Part shown: positions 1-8,172 of the stretch, piece after piece | Layout of the letters: every line of letters starts with the position of its first letter | How positions within the stretch are numbered: the stretch's first letter is position 1 | Source of the DNA: Desulfobacterales bacterium | GTDB lineage: Bacteria; Desulfobacterota; Desulfobacteria; Desulfobacterales; SURF-7 | Direction: 5' to 3' | Assembly (NCBI GenBank): GCA_028277765.1 | Contig: JANQFQ010000147.1 | Location: 1 to 32,131, forward strand | DNA: 32,131 nucleotides | Notes under the pieces: generated by a model | What the model saw: only the letters and a program-made list of their open reading frames with translations | What the model was told of the DNA's origin: nothing | Databases searched by the model: none | Made by a program: the position numbers and the translations under genes

Positions 1-90
1 TAAATATCCCATTAGGGCGTCTAAACAGTTGTGTGTTGCCAATGATAAAATTATAATTAAAACAAATTAGTTATGCATATGCCTGACTGA

Positions 91-106
91 TGGCACAAGG
101 ATTGCT
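91..106 (+). promoter_or_regulatory. sigma-54 (RpoN) promoter upstream of the acyl-CoA ligase gene
   Basis: The bases TGGCAC-AAGGA-TTGCT match the sigma-54 consensus TGGCAC-N5-TTGCW at every defined position, with the -24 GG at 92-93 and the -12 GC at 104-105. Transcription would start near 117 and give an untranslated leader of about 190 bases before the start codon at 308. The rest of 1-307 is AT-rich and shows no other gene. An enhancer-binding-protein site would be expected further upstream, outside the window. The match is seen directly; use of the site is inferred. Confidence 0.7.
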
Positions 107-307
107 TTGTAAGAAAAACAGTTAGAAAAATATTTTTTCAGTATCAGTTTGATAATGGAGATAAAAGGGGAATATACTATTTGGATTCCAAGGAGAATTG
201 TAGTATAGACATTGTACTTATTAGATCTTGTCCATAAATGTTGAAATTATATTTATTACTTTTAAATTAACCCTGAACATTGTAACTTCAATAGCAGGAG
301 GTACGAC

Positions 308-1996
308 ATGTCAGACATTAAATATGAAAACAAACCTTGGGTGAGCAATTATGAAGAGGGTGTTCCGGAAACAATAACATATGAGGAGACCTGTCTTACT
401 GATTTTCTTGAGAAGTCTGCGGAACAATTTCCTGATACCATGTCACTTATGTTCCAGGGTTATAAAATGTCATTTAAGGAACTGAATGACATGGTCGATC
501 GGTTTGCGGCAGCCCTGTCTGATTTTGGTGTTAATAAAGGGGACAGTGTGGCCATACTATTGCCGAATTTAATCACATGTGTGGTCAGTTATTATGCGGT
601 GCTTAAACTCGGCGGTATTGTTGTGATGAACAACCCGCTCTATACAGACAGGGAGCTTGAGCACCAATTCAATGATTCTGGGGCAAAACTGCTGATTACC
701 CTTGATCTCCTTGGTAACCGGATGATCGATCTGCGGCCGAAAACAAATATCAAGCAGATCATTATCACCACTATCGGGGAATACCTGCCGTTCCCGAAAA
801 ATTTTCTATTCCCCCTTGTTGCTAAAAAAAAGAAACTGGGCGCGGATGTTAAGCCGGCTGAAGACGTTTACCGGTGGAAGGAAGTTCTTAAGAATAGTTC
901 TTTAAAGTTTTCAAAGGCTGACATGAGATTTGATGATACAGCCATGTATCAGTATACCGGCGGTACTACTGGTGTTTCAAAAGGGGTTATCCTAACCCAC
1001 GGGAACCTCAGTAAGCAGGTACAGCAGATCGCAGCCTGGTTCCCGACATTTCAGAAAGGTGATGAAGTGATGTTGGGCGCTCTCCCGTTTTTTCATGTAT
1101 TCGGTCTGTCAACCACCATGAACCTTTCCATCTATCTTGGATGGGGGGATGTCCTTGTCCCCAAACCCCAGCCCCAGCCCCTTCTTGAGGCGATTAAAAA
1201 GTTTAAACCGACTTTCGCGCCGCTTGTGCCGACCATGTATATCGGCATCATTCATGATCCTGATATTAATAAAGTTGACATGACAACCATTAAAGGGTGT
1301 TTCTCAGGAAGCGCTCCTCTCCCTGTTGAAATCATAAAAGAGTTTGAAGAAAAAACCAGCGCGGCAATTGCTGAAGGATACGGTTTAACGGAATCATCAC
1401 CTGTAACCCATATCAATCCGTTTAACGGCAAGAGAAAAGTCGGGAGTATAGGCCTGCCTATTTCCGACACAGAATGCCGGATTGTATCCCTTGATGACGG
1501 TGTAACAGATATGCCGGTAGGCGAAGAAGGTGAGCTCGCTGTCAGGGGGCCGCAAGTAATGCAGGGCTACTGGAACCAGCCGGAAGAGACAGCCGCGACA
1601 ATCAAAGACGGATGGCTATTTACAGGTGATATCGCCAAAATGGATGAGGAAGGGTATTTTTATATTGTGGATAGAAAAAAGGATATGATCCTTTCTGGTG
1701 GTTACAATGTTTACCCCCGTGATATTGAAGAAGTCTTTTTCGAACACCCAAAAGTTGTTGAAGCCGCCGCCATCGGGATTCCCCATGAGAAGCGGGGTGA
1801 GGCGGTTAAGGTTTTTGCTGTGCTTGCGGAAGGAGAGACCGCTACCCAAGAAGAGATGCTGGAATATTGCAAGGATAAACTGGCAAGGTACAAATTCCCT
1901 ACGGAAATTGAATTCAGAGATGAGCTTCCAAAGACAAATGTGGGTAAGGTGCTGAAAAAGGATTTAAGGGAGGAGGAGTTGTCAAAGCGGAAATAG
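308..1996 (+). CDS. fadD: long-chain fatty acid-CoA ligase (AMP-forming)
   Basis: This 562-residue enzyme of the ANL adenylating superfamily should activate a fatty acid with ATP and CoA to acyl-CoA, the entry step of beta-oxidation. The phosphate-binding loop YTGGTTGVSKG lies at about 216-226, the YGLTESSP motif at 358-365, TGD at 439-441, the hinge DRKKDMI at 455-461, and the catalytic lysine at about 547 in PKTNVGKVLKK. A basic, hydrophobic insert at about 158-178 may touch the membrane, as in FadD-type ligases. The start is supported by an AGGAGG site at about 296-301. A sigma-54 promoter lies 200 bases upstream and a strong terminator follows, so it appears monocistronic. Substrate chain length cannot be read from sequence; long-chain is the best guess from overall similarity. 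Confidence 0.9.
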   Translation: MSDIKYENKPWVSNYEEGVPETITYEETCLTDFLEKSAEQFPDTMSLMFQGYKMSFKELNDMVDRFAAALSDFGVNKGDSVAILLPNLITCVVSYYAVLKLGGIVVMNNPLYTDRELEHQFNDSGAKLLITLDLLGNRMIDLRPKTNIKQIIITTIGEYLPFPKNFLFPLVAKKKKLGADVKPAEDVYRWKEVLKNSSLKFSKADMRFDDTAMYQYTGGTTGVSKGVILTHGNLSKQVQQIAAWFPTFQKGDEVMLGALPFFHVFGLSTTMNLSIYLGWGDVLVPKPQPQPLLEAIKKFKPTFAPLVPTMYIGIIHDPDINKVDMTTIKGCFSGSAPLPVEIIKEFEEKTSAAIAEGYGLTESSPVTHINPFNGKRKVGSIGLPISDTECRIVSLDDGVTDMPVGEEGELAVRGPQVMQGYWNQPEETAATIKDGWLFTGDIAKMDEEGYFYIVDRKKDMILSGGYNVYPRDIEEVFFEHPKVVEAAAIGIPHEKRGEAVKVFAVLAEGETATQEEMLEYCKDKLARYKFPTEIEFRDELPKTNVGKVLKKDLREEELSKRK

Positions 1997-2015
1997 AGTC
2001 CAGAGAAAAAGAATA

Positions 2016-2087
2016 TTAACAAGGATGTACAGGATAGACAGGATAACTGAATAAAAATTCCCTGTTTGTCCTGCGCATCCTTGTTAA
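2016..2087. repeat. foldback intergenic repeat (72 bp)
   Basis: Two 25-base arms at 2016-2040 and 2063-2087 are inverted copies of each other with about 21 of 25 positions matching; the outer 12 bases TTAACAAGGATG are a perfect pair with CATCCTTGTTAA. The sequence could form a long hairpin in RNA from either strand. It resembles the dispersed palindromic 'aaggatgtacaggatagacagg' type repeats common between genes of anaerobic proteobacteria, but copy number cannot be judged from one window. Confidence 0.65.
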
Positions 2088-2118
2088 AATAGATAGGGGT
2101 AAGTCAGATTCTAAAAAT

Positions 2119-2158
2119 AGACAGGCCGCGACTTTATATAAGTCGCGACCTGTCTTTT
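2119..2158. terminator. rho-independent terminator, probably bidirectional
   Basis: AGACAGG-C-CGCGACTT pairs with AAGTCGCG-A-CCTGTCT around a short AT loop (2119-2155) with a single C-A mismatch, followed by TTTT on the plus strand. On the minus strand the stem is followed by a shorter T-containing stretch. It lies between the convergent ends of the acyl-CoA ligase gene and the broken receptor gene and can serve both. Confidence 0.8.
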
Positions 2159-2178
2159 AATAAAACTATACTATAATG

Positions 2179-4425
2179 TTAGTAATATAAAGAACATCTT
2201 GCCATAAATGACCTGCCAGGTCTGGGGATGTCGCCCTCAAGAAGCATTGATTCATCAGGATCAGCATAATCTTCATCCAGCAAATTATGCCCGACAATCT
2301 GAAACTCAAGACCCTTCTTAAAAGCAGAAGCATCATAAGTAATCGCAGCACTCCATAAATAAATATCATCAATGGGATCCCGCTGATCAGATTGTACTAA
2401 TTCTCCGGCAACAAATGTTTTTTCTTCACTCCGGTCTCTTTCACCTAGGTAATTCATTGTTGCATTCAAGATAAGATTTTCCAATATATCATAATTGATT
2501 CCAAGATTTACAATAATTTCAGGGATATTGCCTGGATTGAAGTCCCTCTGGGTATATTCATCAGATCCATCAAAGATTCTCTCATTGGTGGTATCCTCTA
2601 CTTCCTGAAAGGTGAAATTTAAATAAGCGTATTTGTTTTTGCTAAAGGCAATTTTTAATTCACTTTCAACACCAATGGCTTCCAGCTTACCACCGTTTTG
2701 AAATATGTTGTTTTCATCAAGAAAAATCAAATCTTTGGCTGAACTCCTATAACAGGTAATTGTCCCTCTTATAGATTTTGTAAAATTATATCCCATCTGG
2801 CCTTCAATGGTTGATATTTCTTCAGGTTCAATTCTCGGGTTTCCTATACTTGCCGGATTATTCTTATTATACATCTCCCTAAAAGTAGGCGCTCTGAATG
2901 CGGAAGCATACAGGATTTTAAAATAGAGCTTTTTGGTTGGCGCATAAACAAGGCCCATTCTTGGATTGGTTGTTGACCCCACATCATCATAATCATCATA
3001 TCGGACACCAGCGGTCAGGGCCAGTGCTTCACCATGGGATATGGAAAACATTTTCTTCAGGTCAAATTCTCCCTGAGTATAAAGCGCAAAAACATCCCGT
3101 TTTTCGTCTTTACTCCAGTTTGCGACCCTGGTAATATTCCTAAATCCATCCAAATACTGAGGAGGCGCGCCAAGATAACTTTTATCGCCCAAATCAAAGG
3201 TCGCTCCTGTTAAATTCGCATTTGCAGGATGCTGTTCCACATCATCCTGTTTTAGCTTTTCATACAGCACGCCGCCTATTGCATCGATATTGTCTGTAAT
3301 TTTTTTAGTAAGCGTAATTTCAGTACCCACGGTTGTGTTTACACAATAAGCGCCGCCATGCAATCCTTGATGTCTGGGGTAAGGCTCAAACCCCGGGATG
3401 GGAATCCCGCTTAAAAATTCAGCCATCTCTTCTGGAAAAACTTCGAATTTCATATCAAATTTGTAGTAATCATAATAGACTTTTGCGTTCAGTTCACCAT
3501 CATCAAACATTGGCCGTTTATATCCCAGCTCAACATAAGAGGTCCAGGTATTGATATCATCTTCATCGGTTAATGCTCTACCCACACCAATCTCATACGG
3601 TTTTTCCAATATTCTGTGAGCAAAGAAGTTCAGGTAAAAATCTTTATAATCAATATCTGCATATGCAGAATAATGTTCTTGATTTGGTGTGGTTTTTCCG
3701 GGAGCAGCACTCATAAATGGTGTGGCAGCAAAGCGGTCTGATTTTACAGTCTAGCTATCTCCATCTGTATGATTATATTCAGCATAGAGGTAAGCCTTCA
3801 AATCCTTCCCATTGGATGCTGATAATTCAGCAGATGGCCGGACTGTTGAAAAGCTGCCAGACTGTACAGAGGACTTTGAAGGGGTATCACCGTCTTTGGT
3901 GATAATATTCACAACACCGGCAAATGCATTTGCCCCATACAGAGCGGAACCCGGGCCGCGTATAATTTCCACTTTTTTAATCATATTAATGGGAATATTA
4001 CTGAGGTAATAATACGGGTCACCGTTATATACTATCCCTAAGGAGTGGCCGTTAATCATGAATTTTACTTTGTTACTACTGCCGGCTGCTGCAAAAATGC
4101 TGCGCACGCCAACATGTAGATCTGTATAGTCCCAAACCGCATCAAACCCGGCAACTGTCCGTAAAATATCCTGGAGATTAACAGCTCCCATATTTTTAAT
4201 TTCATTTTCAGTGATGGTCGAGACAATAGCAGGCGCTTCTGAAATCTTTTTTTCTGTTTTGGAAGCTGTGGTCACTGACATGTTTAACAAATCTTCCAAT
4301 GACATATCAAAAAGTTCTTCGGTTGTTTTGTCTTGACTGTTTGTTTGCGCAAATGCGGGTGTGAAAGAAAGGATGGACACACAAAAACATAGGATTAGAC
4401 TTCGAACAATAAACTTTTTTTTTAT
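2179..4425 (-). pseudogene. TonB-dependent outer-membrane receptor, disrupted by a start-codon change and an in-frame TAG
   Basis: Read in one frame from 4425 to 2179, this encodes about 748 residues of a TonB-dependent receptor: a basic and hydrophobic signal peptide ending in AFAQ, a plug domain containing IIRGPGSALYGANAFAGVVNI, a 22-strand-type barrel, and a C-terminal Tyr-Tyr typical of barrel proteins. Two lesions stand out. An AAGGAG ribosome site (4432-4437) is followed at 6 bases by ATA (4423-4425) instead of ATG, and this ATA is exactly where the signal peptide MKKKFIVRSLIL would begin. A TAG at 3751-3753 (codon 225) interrupts the barrel just after HTDGDS, and homologous-looking sequence TVKSDRFAATPF continues in the same frame. 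TAG ends several intact genes here, so readthrough is unlikely. A GTG at 4378-4380 could start a product without the signal peptide, which would not reach the outer membrane. A family member is intact at 27790-29931. Ligand unknown. Confidence 0.8.
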
Positions 4426-4431
4426 TTTTTT

Positions 4432-4437
4432 CTCCTT
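4432..4437 (-). promoter_or_regulatory. ribosome binding site of the broken receptor gene
   Basis: The minus-strand sequence AAGGAG lies 6 bases before the ATA at 4423-4425. Its good match and spacing show that translation originally began at that codon, which identifies the ATA as a mutated ATG rather than the GTG 45 bases further in as the natural start. Confidence 0.6.
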
Positions 4438-4561
4438 TTTTAAATGTAAATGGCGAGGTATTTGTTGAACACTTAATACCTGCGTTATTAATAAAGATAT
4501 TGGTAGACTAATCTTTTTTTAATAATTTCTTAATTGTATTTAGCGAAACTAAATTTCAATT

Positions 4562-4628
4562 AAAAACTGAAAAATGAAAAATGAAAAATGAAAACTGAAA
4601 AATGAAAAATGGAAAATGGAAAAAATGA
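4562..4628. repeat. A-rich heptad tandem repeat
   Basis: About nine imperfect copies of a 7-base unit of the form TGAAAAA, with variants containing ACTGAAA and ATGGAAA, lie in the 399-base AT-rich gap between the divergent receptor pseudogene and the methyltransferase gene. Such tracts are prone to slippage and can bend DNA. The rest of 4441-4824 is very AT-rich and shows no gene. Confidence 0.7.
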
Positions 4629-4824
4629 GATCTTTATCTATATGGGAAATAAATAAATGCTATTTTTTTTATCACTTCTTGATGAAGTTTTGAGTTCAAA
4701 TTTCTAAAAAAAATTCATTAAATAAATTATAATAATATGGTAAGGAAATCAATAAAAAAATATAATTTGGAAATTGAGATTGCCAATATAAGGTTAGCCT
4801 GAACTGATTAGTTCATTCAAATCT

Positions 4825-5652
4825 ATGTTGACAAATTTCATCGGTAAGTTATCTTTTCAGAAAAAACAGTATTATGCTTACAAATCGATCATGAAGAAAA
4901 CAAACGACGTGGACATAAAACAGCATGATGATGAAATACAGAGGAATCTTGTTTGCTGGAAAAAGAAACCTATATTGAAAAAGATATATTTAGGATTCCA
5001 TAAACGTATAGCCGAGCACCTCTCAAAAGGACTTGATTCATATACTGTTGAACTTGGTTCTGGAATTGGCAATATCAAAGAGGTTATTCCCAATTGCATC
5101 AGAACAGATCTGTTCCATAATCCATGGATTGATCGCGTGGAGAATGCGTATCATCTCTCATTTTCTGATAATACTGTCGACAATATTATACTTTTTGATG
5201 TTTTTCATCATTTGAGATATCCAGGCACTTCCTTGAATGAGTGTTATCGCGTATTGGTTCCTAATGGAAGGATTCTGATTTTTGATCCATGTATGAGTCT
5301 GTTAGGCTTAATTATTTTCGGGCTCTTTCATCATGAAGACATGGACCTGGGGGATAAAATCCAAATGTTTGCCCCCGGGGGATGGTCATCCAGCGAGGAC
5401 AGCTACTATGCTGCCCCGGGAAATGCTTCAAGGATTTTCTCAGGCAGAAAATATCAGTCTTTCATGGAAAATTGGAGAGTGCTTACCAGGCAAAAATTGT
5501 CAGCAATATCCTATGTCGCCAGCGGAGGCTATTCTAAACCTCAATTATATCCGGACAAAGTATTTCCCCTGATGAAAGCCATTGATAGAATTTGCGATCT
5601 GTTTCCATCTGTATTTGCAACGCGGCTTCTGGTAGTGCTTGAAAAAAAATAG
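4825..5652 (+). CDS. class I SAM-dependent methyltransferase (Methyltransf_11-like)
   Basis: The 275-residue protein has the Rossmann-fold methyltransferase core. Motif I is VELGSGIGN (about 75-83), an acidic residue follows in RTDLF (about 93-97), and the segment LSFSDNTVDNIILFDVFHHL (111-130) leads into ECYRVLVPNGRILIFDP, the usual post-motif region of small-molecule methyltransferases. The C-terminal half holds a tryptophan- and serine-rich segment without a motif I recognise. The substrate cannot be named. The next gene, 75 bases downstream on the same strand, is a glycerophosphodiester phosphodiesterase, which hints weakly at lipid or headgroup metabolism. The start is uncertain because no good ribosome site precedes 4825; an internal ATG near residue 23 is an alternative. 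Confidence 0.75.
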   Translation: MLTNFIGKLSFQKKQYYAYKSIMKKTNDVDIKQHDDEIQRNLVCWKKKPILKKIYLGFHKRIAEHLSKGLDSYTVELGSGIGNIKEVIPNCIRTDLFHNPWIDRVENAYHLSFSDNTVDNIILFDVFHHLRYPGTSLNECYRVLVPNGRILIFDPCMSLLGLIIFGLFHHEDMDLGDKIQMFAPGGWSSSEDSYYAAPGNASRIFSGRKYQSFMENWRVLTRQKLSAISYVASGGYSKPQLYPDKVFPLMKAIDRICDLFPSVFATRLLVVLEKK

Positions 5653-5727
5653 CTTATTTATCGAAAATGCTTCACTTGACCGGTATTCTGGTGCTGATGT
5701 ATTCATTGTAATCAGGCGTTTATAAAA

Positions 5728-6672
5728 ATGATACGAATAATTTTGATAATTACTTTTGTATTATCCGTGGATATCAGTTACGCGGATGTCATGTGCATTG
5801 CTCATCGTGGGTATTCAGCCAAATACACAGAGAATACCATGGAGGCGATTACGCATGCCTGGAAAGCGGGTGCGTCTGTTGTAGAGATTGATGTCCGTAT
5901 GCTGAAGGACGGCAATATTGTTCTATTTCATGATGAGAAAATTCGTAAAAAATACCTGACAGCGTTGACCTATGAGGAATTGCAAGGCCTGACACCACAG
6001 TCAGTTCCTTTTTTGATAGACGCGCTGGCACAGCTTCCAAAAGGACGAAGCCTATTGCTAGATCTAAAAACCAGCTCTTCTGGCTTCATTGAGAAATTAC
6101 TTCAGGTGGTTTTGTCAAGCAGCGTCAGTGCTGAAAAGATATGGTTCCAGAGTAAACATATCTTTGTGCTGGAGGGAATAAAAAAAAATATGCCCCAAGC
6201 AACATGTATTTATGCTTCCAGGTTAAAAAAAGTGGCAGGAGAGTCTCCTGATGCATACGAGCTTGCCAATGAGTTGTGTAAGAAAGGCATAAATGGAATT
6301 TCAAGCAAGGGTCGTAAGTTTATAAACAGCAGCTATATTAAAGCATTCAAGGATAAAGGATTATTGTTTTTTGTATGGACTATTAATAAAAAAGGCAGGC
6401 TGCGCCATTATCTTGACCTGGGTGTTGATGGCATTATTACAGATAATCCGGAGCGTTTATCTGGTTTGATAAAGAAATGGAAGGGACAAATTTTAAAAAG
6501 AAGCGTATCGTCAAGGATGGCAACATTATCACAGCCAACGGCCCGAAAGCCGCAGAGGAATTCGGTGAGCTTATTATCAAAGCACTGCAGGCAGAGTGAC
6601 GGAGTTTCGTCGAAAAGGATATGGCGGGGTAAAAATGTGTCGGAGTTTCGAAGAGTGGGTGTGGCGAGGTAA
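5728..6672 (+). CDS. exported glycerophosphodiester phosphodiesterase with aberrant C-terminus
   Basis: The protein should hydrolyse glycerophosphodiesters to glycerol-3-phosphate and an alcohol. Residues 1-19 look like a signal peptide ending in SYA, so it probably acts in the periplasm. The GDPD signatures are present: H26-R27-G28 with the following E-N-T, the metal ligands in VEIDVRMLKDG (about 52-62), FHDE (67-70), LDLK in the middle, and WTINKKGR plus DGIITDNPERL near the end of the TIM barrel. The barrel should end near residue 250. The last roughly 60 residues are rich in Arg and Ser and unlike the family, because this frame reads through the remains of a DJ-1/PfpI gene in another frame until a chance stop at 6672. 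The enzyme core seems complete, so activity may be kept. Confidence 0.8.
   Translation: MIRIILIITFVLSVDISYADVMCIAHRGYSAKYTENTMEAITHAWKAGASVVEIDVRMLKDGNIVLFHDEKIRKKYLTALTYEELQGLTPQSVPFLIDALAQLPKGRSLLLDLKTSSSGFIEKLLQVVLSSSVSAEKIWFQSKHIFVLEGIKKNMPQATCIYASRLKKVAGESPDAYELANELCKKGINGISSKGRKFINSSYIKAFKDKGLLFFVWTINKKGRLRHYLDLGVDGIITDNPERLSGLIKKWKGQILKRSVSSRMATLSQPTARKPQRNSVSLLSKHCRQSDGVSSKRIWRGKNVSEFRRVGVAR
6477..6599 (+). pseudogene. 3' remnant of a DJ-1/PfpI-family gene
   Basis: In the frame of 6501 the DNA reads KRIVKDGNIITANGPKAAEE followed by FGELIIKALQAE and a TGA at 6597-6599. DGNIITANGP-(K/A)AA-EF followed by a hydrophobic helix is the characteristic C-terminus of DJ-1/PfpI/ThiJ-family proteins. 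The nucleophile-elbow cysteine and the first roughly 150 residues are absent; the preceding DNA is the end of the phosphodiesterase gene in another frame. A deletion that joined the two genes explains both the remnant and the odd tail of the phosphodiesterase. Confidence 0.7.
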
Positions 6673-6681
6673 AAGATGTTT
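6600..6681. repeat. imperfect 41-bp direct repeat, two copies
   Basis: Copy one (6600-6640) and copy two (6641-6681) both begin CGGAGTTTCG and share the block TGGCGRGGTAAAA. They start directly at the stop codon of the DJ-1 remnant, so they may mark the deletion or insertion scar. Confidence 0.5.
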
Positions 6682-6723
6682 GTCAGGTTTGGTAGTTCAG
6701 TTGTTTTTATTGGTTAAAAAGAT

Positions 6724-6756
6724 TTTGATCCGCGCAAATCCGTGTTCATCCGTGTG
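6724..6756. repeat. dispersed repeat of the 'aaatccgtgttcatccgtg' type
   Basis: The segment CGCGCAAATCCGTGTTCATC and its continuation resemble a short repeat seen between genes in many anaerobic bacteria. A related, degenerate version (AAATCTGTGTGTGTCTGTGG) occurs near 21013-21033 in this window. Assignment is by eye only. Confidence 0.35.
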
Positions 6757-6759
6757 CTA

Positions 6760-7311
6760 TTATATTGACCGAATACATTCATCGGTCACGCCTGTCATAA
6801 TACGGTACTGACAGCTCATGTAATACCCGATTTCCTTGCCGGTCATATCGTAAAACTGGTGAAACAGTCCAATCCCCATATTTTCGTAATCTTTATAGGT
6901 CATGGTCCTGAATTCTGCCCGCTCCTTAAAAAAGGTGCAGAGAAGAAAGCATAGGTTGGCGCCCTGTTTTAATGACTGGGGGCTCTCTTTTTCATTGCCT
7001 TCAATAATATAATCAATGGCAAACCAGCTTTTGGGGATCTTTTTTGCGGTTTCCGTCAGCAGGTCCGCGATATAGGTACCGCAGAGGAAAAAACCGGAAT
7101 CAATCAGTCTTTTCTGAATAAGAATCTCAGAAATTTTAGCCTCAAATAATGTCTTTAATCTTTTAAAACCAGTTATTTGAACCCCATTTGGTGTTTCCGG
7201 AAGACTTTTTTTTAGGAGGACTGCTTTTTTTAAAAGACGGGAAAGATCATAATGATGATCCGTCTTTTTGATCCTTTTTAATGCGTCTCTGAAATCTATA
7301 ATTTCAACCAT
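6760..7311 (-). CDS. conserved-looking hypothetical protein
   Basis: This encodes 183 residues that I cannot assign to a family. It has a good ribosome site (GAAGGTG, about 6 bases before the ATG at 7311), a basic first third with lysine-rich helices (about 25-70), and a middle and C-terminal part with several cysteines and aromatic residues, including LCFLLCTFFKERAE (about 124-137) and GYYMSCQYRIM. There is no signal peptide and no clear membrane segment; it is probably cytoplasmic and helical. The coding pattern and ribosome site make it a real gene. It is followed on the same strand by nothing and preceded by the small membrane protein gene 59 bases away, with which it may be cotranscribed. 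Confidence 0.6.
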   Translation of the reverse strand: MVEIIDFRDALKRIKKTDHHYDLSRLLKKAVLLKKSLPETPNGVQITGFKRLKTLFEAKISEILIQKRLIDSGFFLCGTYIADLLTETAKKIPKSWFAIDYIIEGNEKESPQSLKQGANLCFLLCTFFKERAEFRTMTYKDYENMGIGLFHQFYDMTGKEIGYYMSCQYRIMTGVTDECIRSI

Positions 7312-7370
7312 TATATCACCTTCAAAAAATGTGTGCCTCTATTATCTTTAGGACGAAAGATTCCTGTTAA

Positions 7371-7601
7371 TTACCGTAAGTACTGATTCAAATTTGGGAT
7401 CTCAATATGATAATGAAGCGCATTGTTCTCTTTTAATTTGTTATAACTCTCTGTTGCTTCATGTTTTTTTATCAGCATTATGTATTGGGCATGTATTTCA
7501 TCTCTGAACCTTTCAAAAGATTTCTCATAAATAGTTTTTGTCTGAAATACTCCCAAGGCCAAGCCAACGAAAAATGCCAAAATTATTAATACAATAGTCA
7601 T
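7371..7601 (-). CDS. small single-pass membrane protein
   Basis: The 76-residue product starts at the ATG at 7601, which follows an AAAGGAGG ribosome site at 6 bases; a TTG just before it is a poorer start. Residues 2-20 (TIVLIILAFFVGLALGVF) form one transmembrane helix, and the remainder is a charged, probably helical cytoplasmic tail (FERFRDEIHAQYIMLIKKHEATE). The architecture resembles small YtxH- or LapA-like anchor proteins, but I see no motif that fixes a family or a role. Confidence 0.6.
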   Translation of the reverse strand: MTIVLIILAFFVGLALGVFQTKTIYEKSFERFRDEIHAQYIMLIKKHEATESYNKLKENNALHYHIEIPNLNQYLR

Positions 7602-7884
7602 CAAATACCTCCTTTGGCATTGAAGTTATATCTATAAATTATTATATCATATTCTCGGAAAGAAGAAAGAAGGATCCCAATTTTTTAAAAAAGTGTGAAA
7701 ATTGATAAAATTTAGTTATAAAAATTCGTATATTCTAAATTTTTTATACAAATGACATTTTTAAGTTTTCATACGATAATTGTTGGGTGTATTCTTTTTC
7801 GATCAGATTAAAAGTAACCTATTGTAATCTCTTATTATTAAGATATACTAATAGATATTAAAATATATCTATCCAAAAAATTCC

Positions 7885-7912
7885 TTGACTCGAATAAAAA
7901 TCTGAATAACAT
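7885..7912 (+). promoter_or_regulatory. candidate sigma-70-type promoter for the NuoG-like/metVF operon
   Basis: TTGACT (7885-7890) and TAACAT (7907-7912) are separated by 16 bases in a 571-base gap that otherwise carries no gene. Transcription from here would give a leader of about 250 bases before the TTG start at 8173. The -10 box is only a fair match, so this is a candidate. Confidence 0.4.
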
Positions 7913-8077
7913 ATTTAAGGCAGACCACAATTTTCAGATCTTAAGAATCGGCTTACTCAGCCATCTGCTCGAATTTAACTGTGCTGTTTTTATGTGTATG
8001 TGCATGCAGAGAAGATAAGAATATAAACAGTTTATCGATGAAACAGGAATGTCTTTTCTAACCTTTATTAAACAAAC

Positions 8078-8100
8078 GTAAGGCCTGTGAGGCTTTTTTT
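8078..8100 (+). terminator. terminator-like hairpin in the operon leader
   Basis: AAGGCCT-GTG-AGGCTT forms a short stem with one bulged G, directly followed by a run of T. It lies about 75 bases before the first gene of the operon. A second small hairpin, AGCCG-TTTTC-CGGCT, lies just downstream near 8134-8148. Together they could form an attenuator, or the first could end an upstream small transcript. The stem is short, so the call is weak. Confidence 0.35.
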
Positions 8101-8172
8101 ACGGGCAGAATATTATCACTTATAACAAGTTAAAGCCGTTTTCCGGCTGCTGAAACCAAAGGAGTCTCCCCC

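Noticed and set aside
2179-3714. A separate shorter receptor gene starting at 3714
   Set aside because: The sequence starts in the middle of a barrel without signal peptide or plug, has no ribosome site, and is in frame with the upstream part across a single TAG.
3751-3753. Pyrrolysine-encoding TAG in the TonB receptor
   Set aside because: TAG ends several intact genes in the window (acyl-CoA ligase, methyltransferase, metV, receiver-kinase), TonB receptors are not known Pyl proteins, and the same gene also lost its ATG. A nonsense mutation is simpler.
4739-4800. Second sigma-54-like element (TTGGAAATTGAGATTGCC) before the methyltransferase gene
   Set aside because: The GG and GC elements are one base too far apart for sigma-54 and the -24 box is poor.
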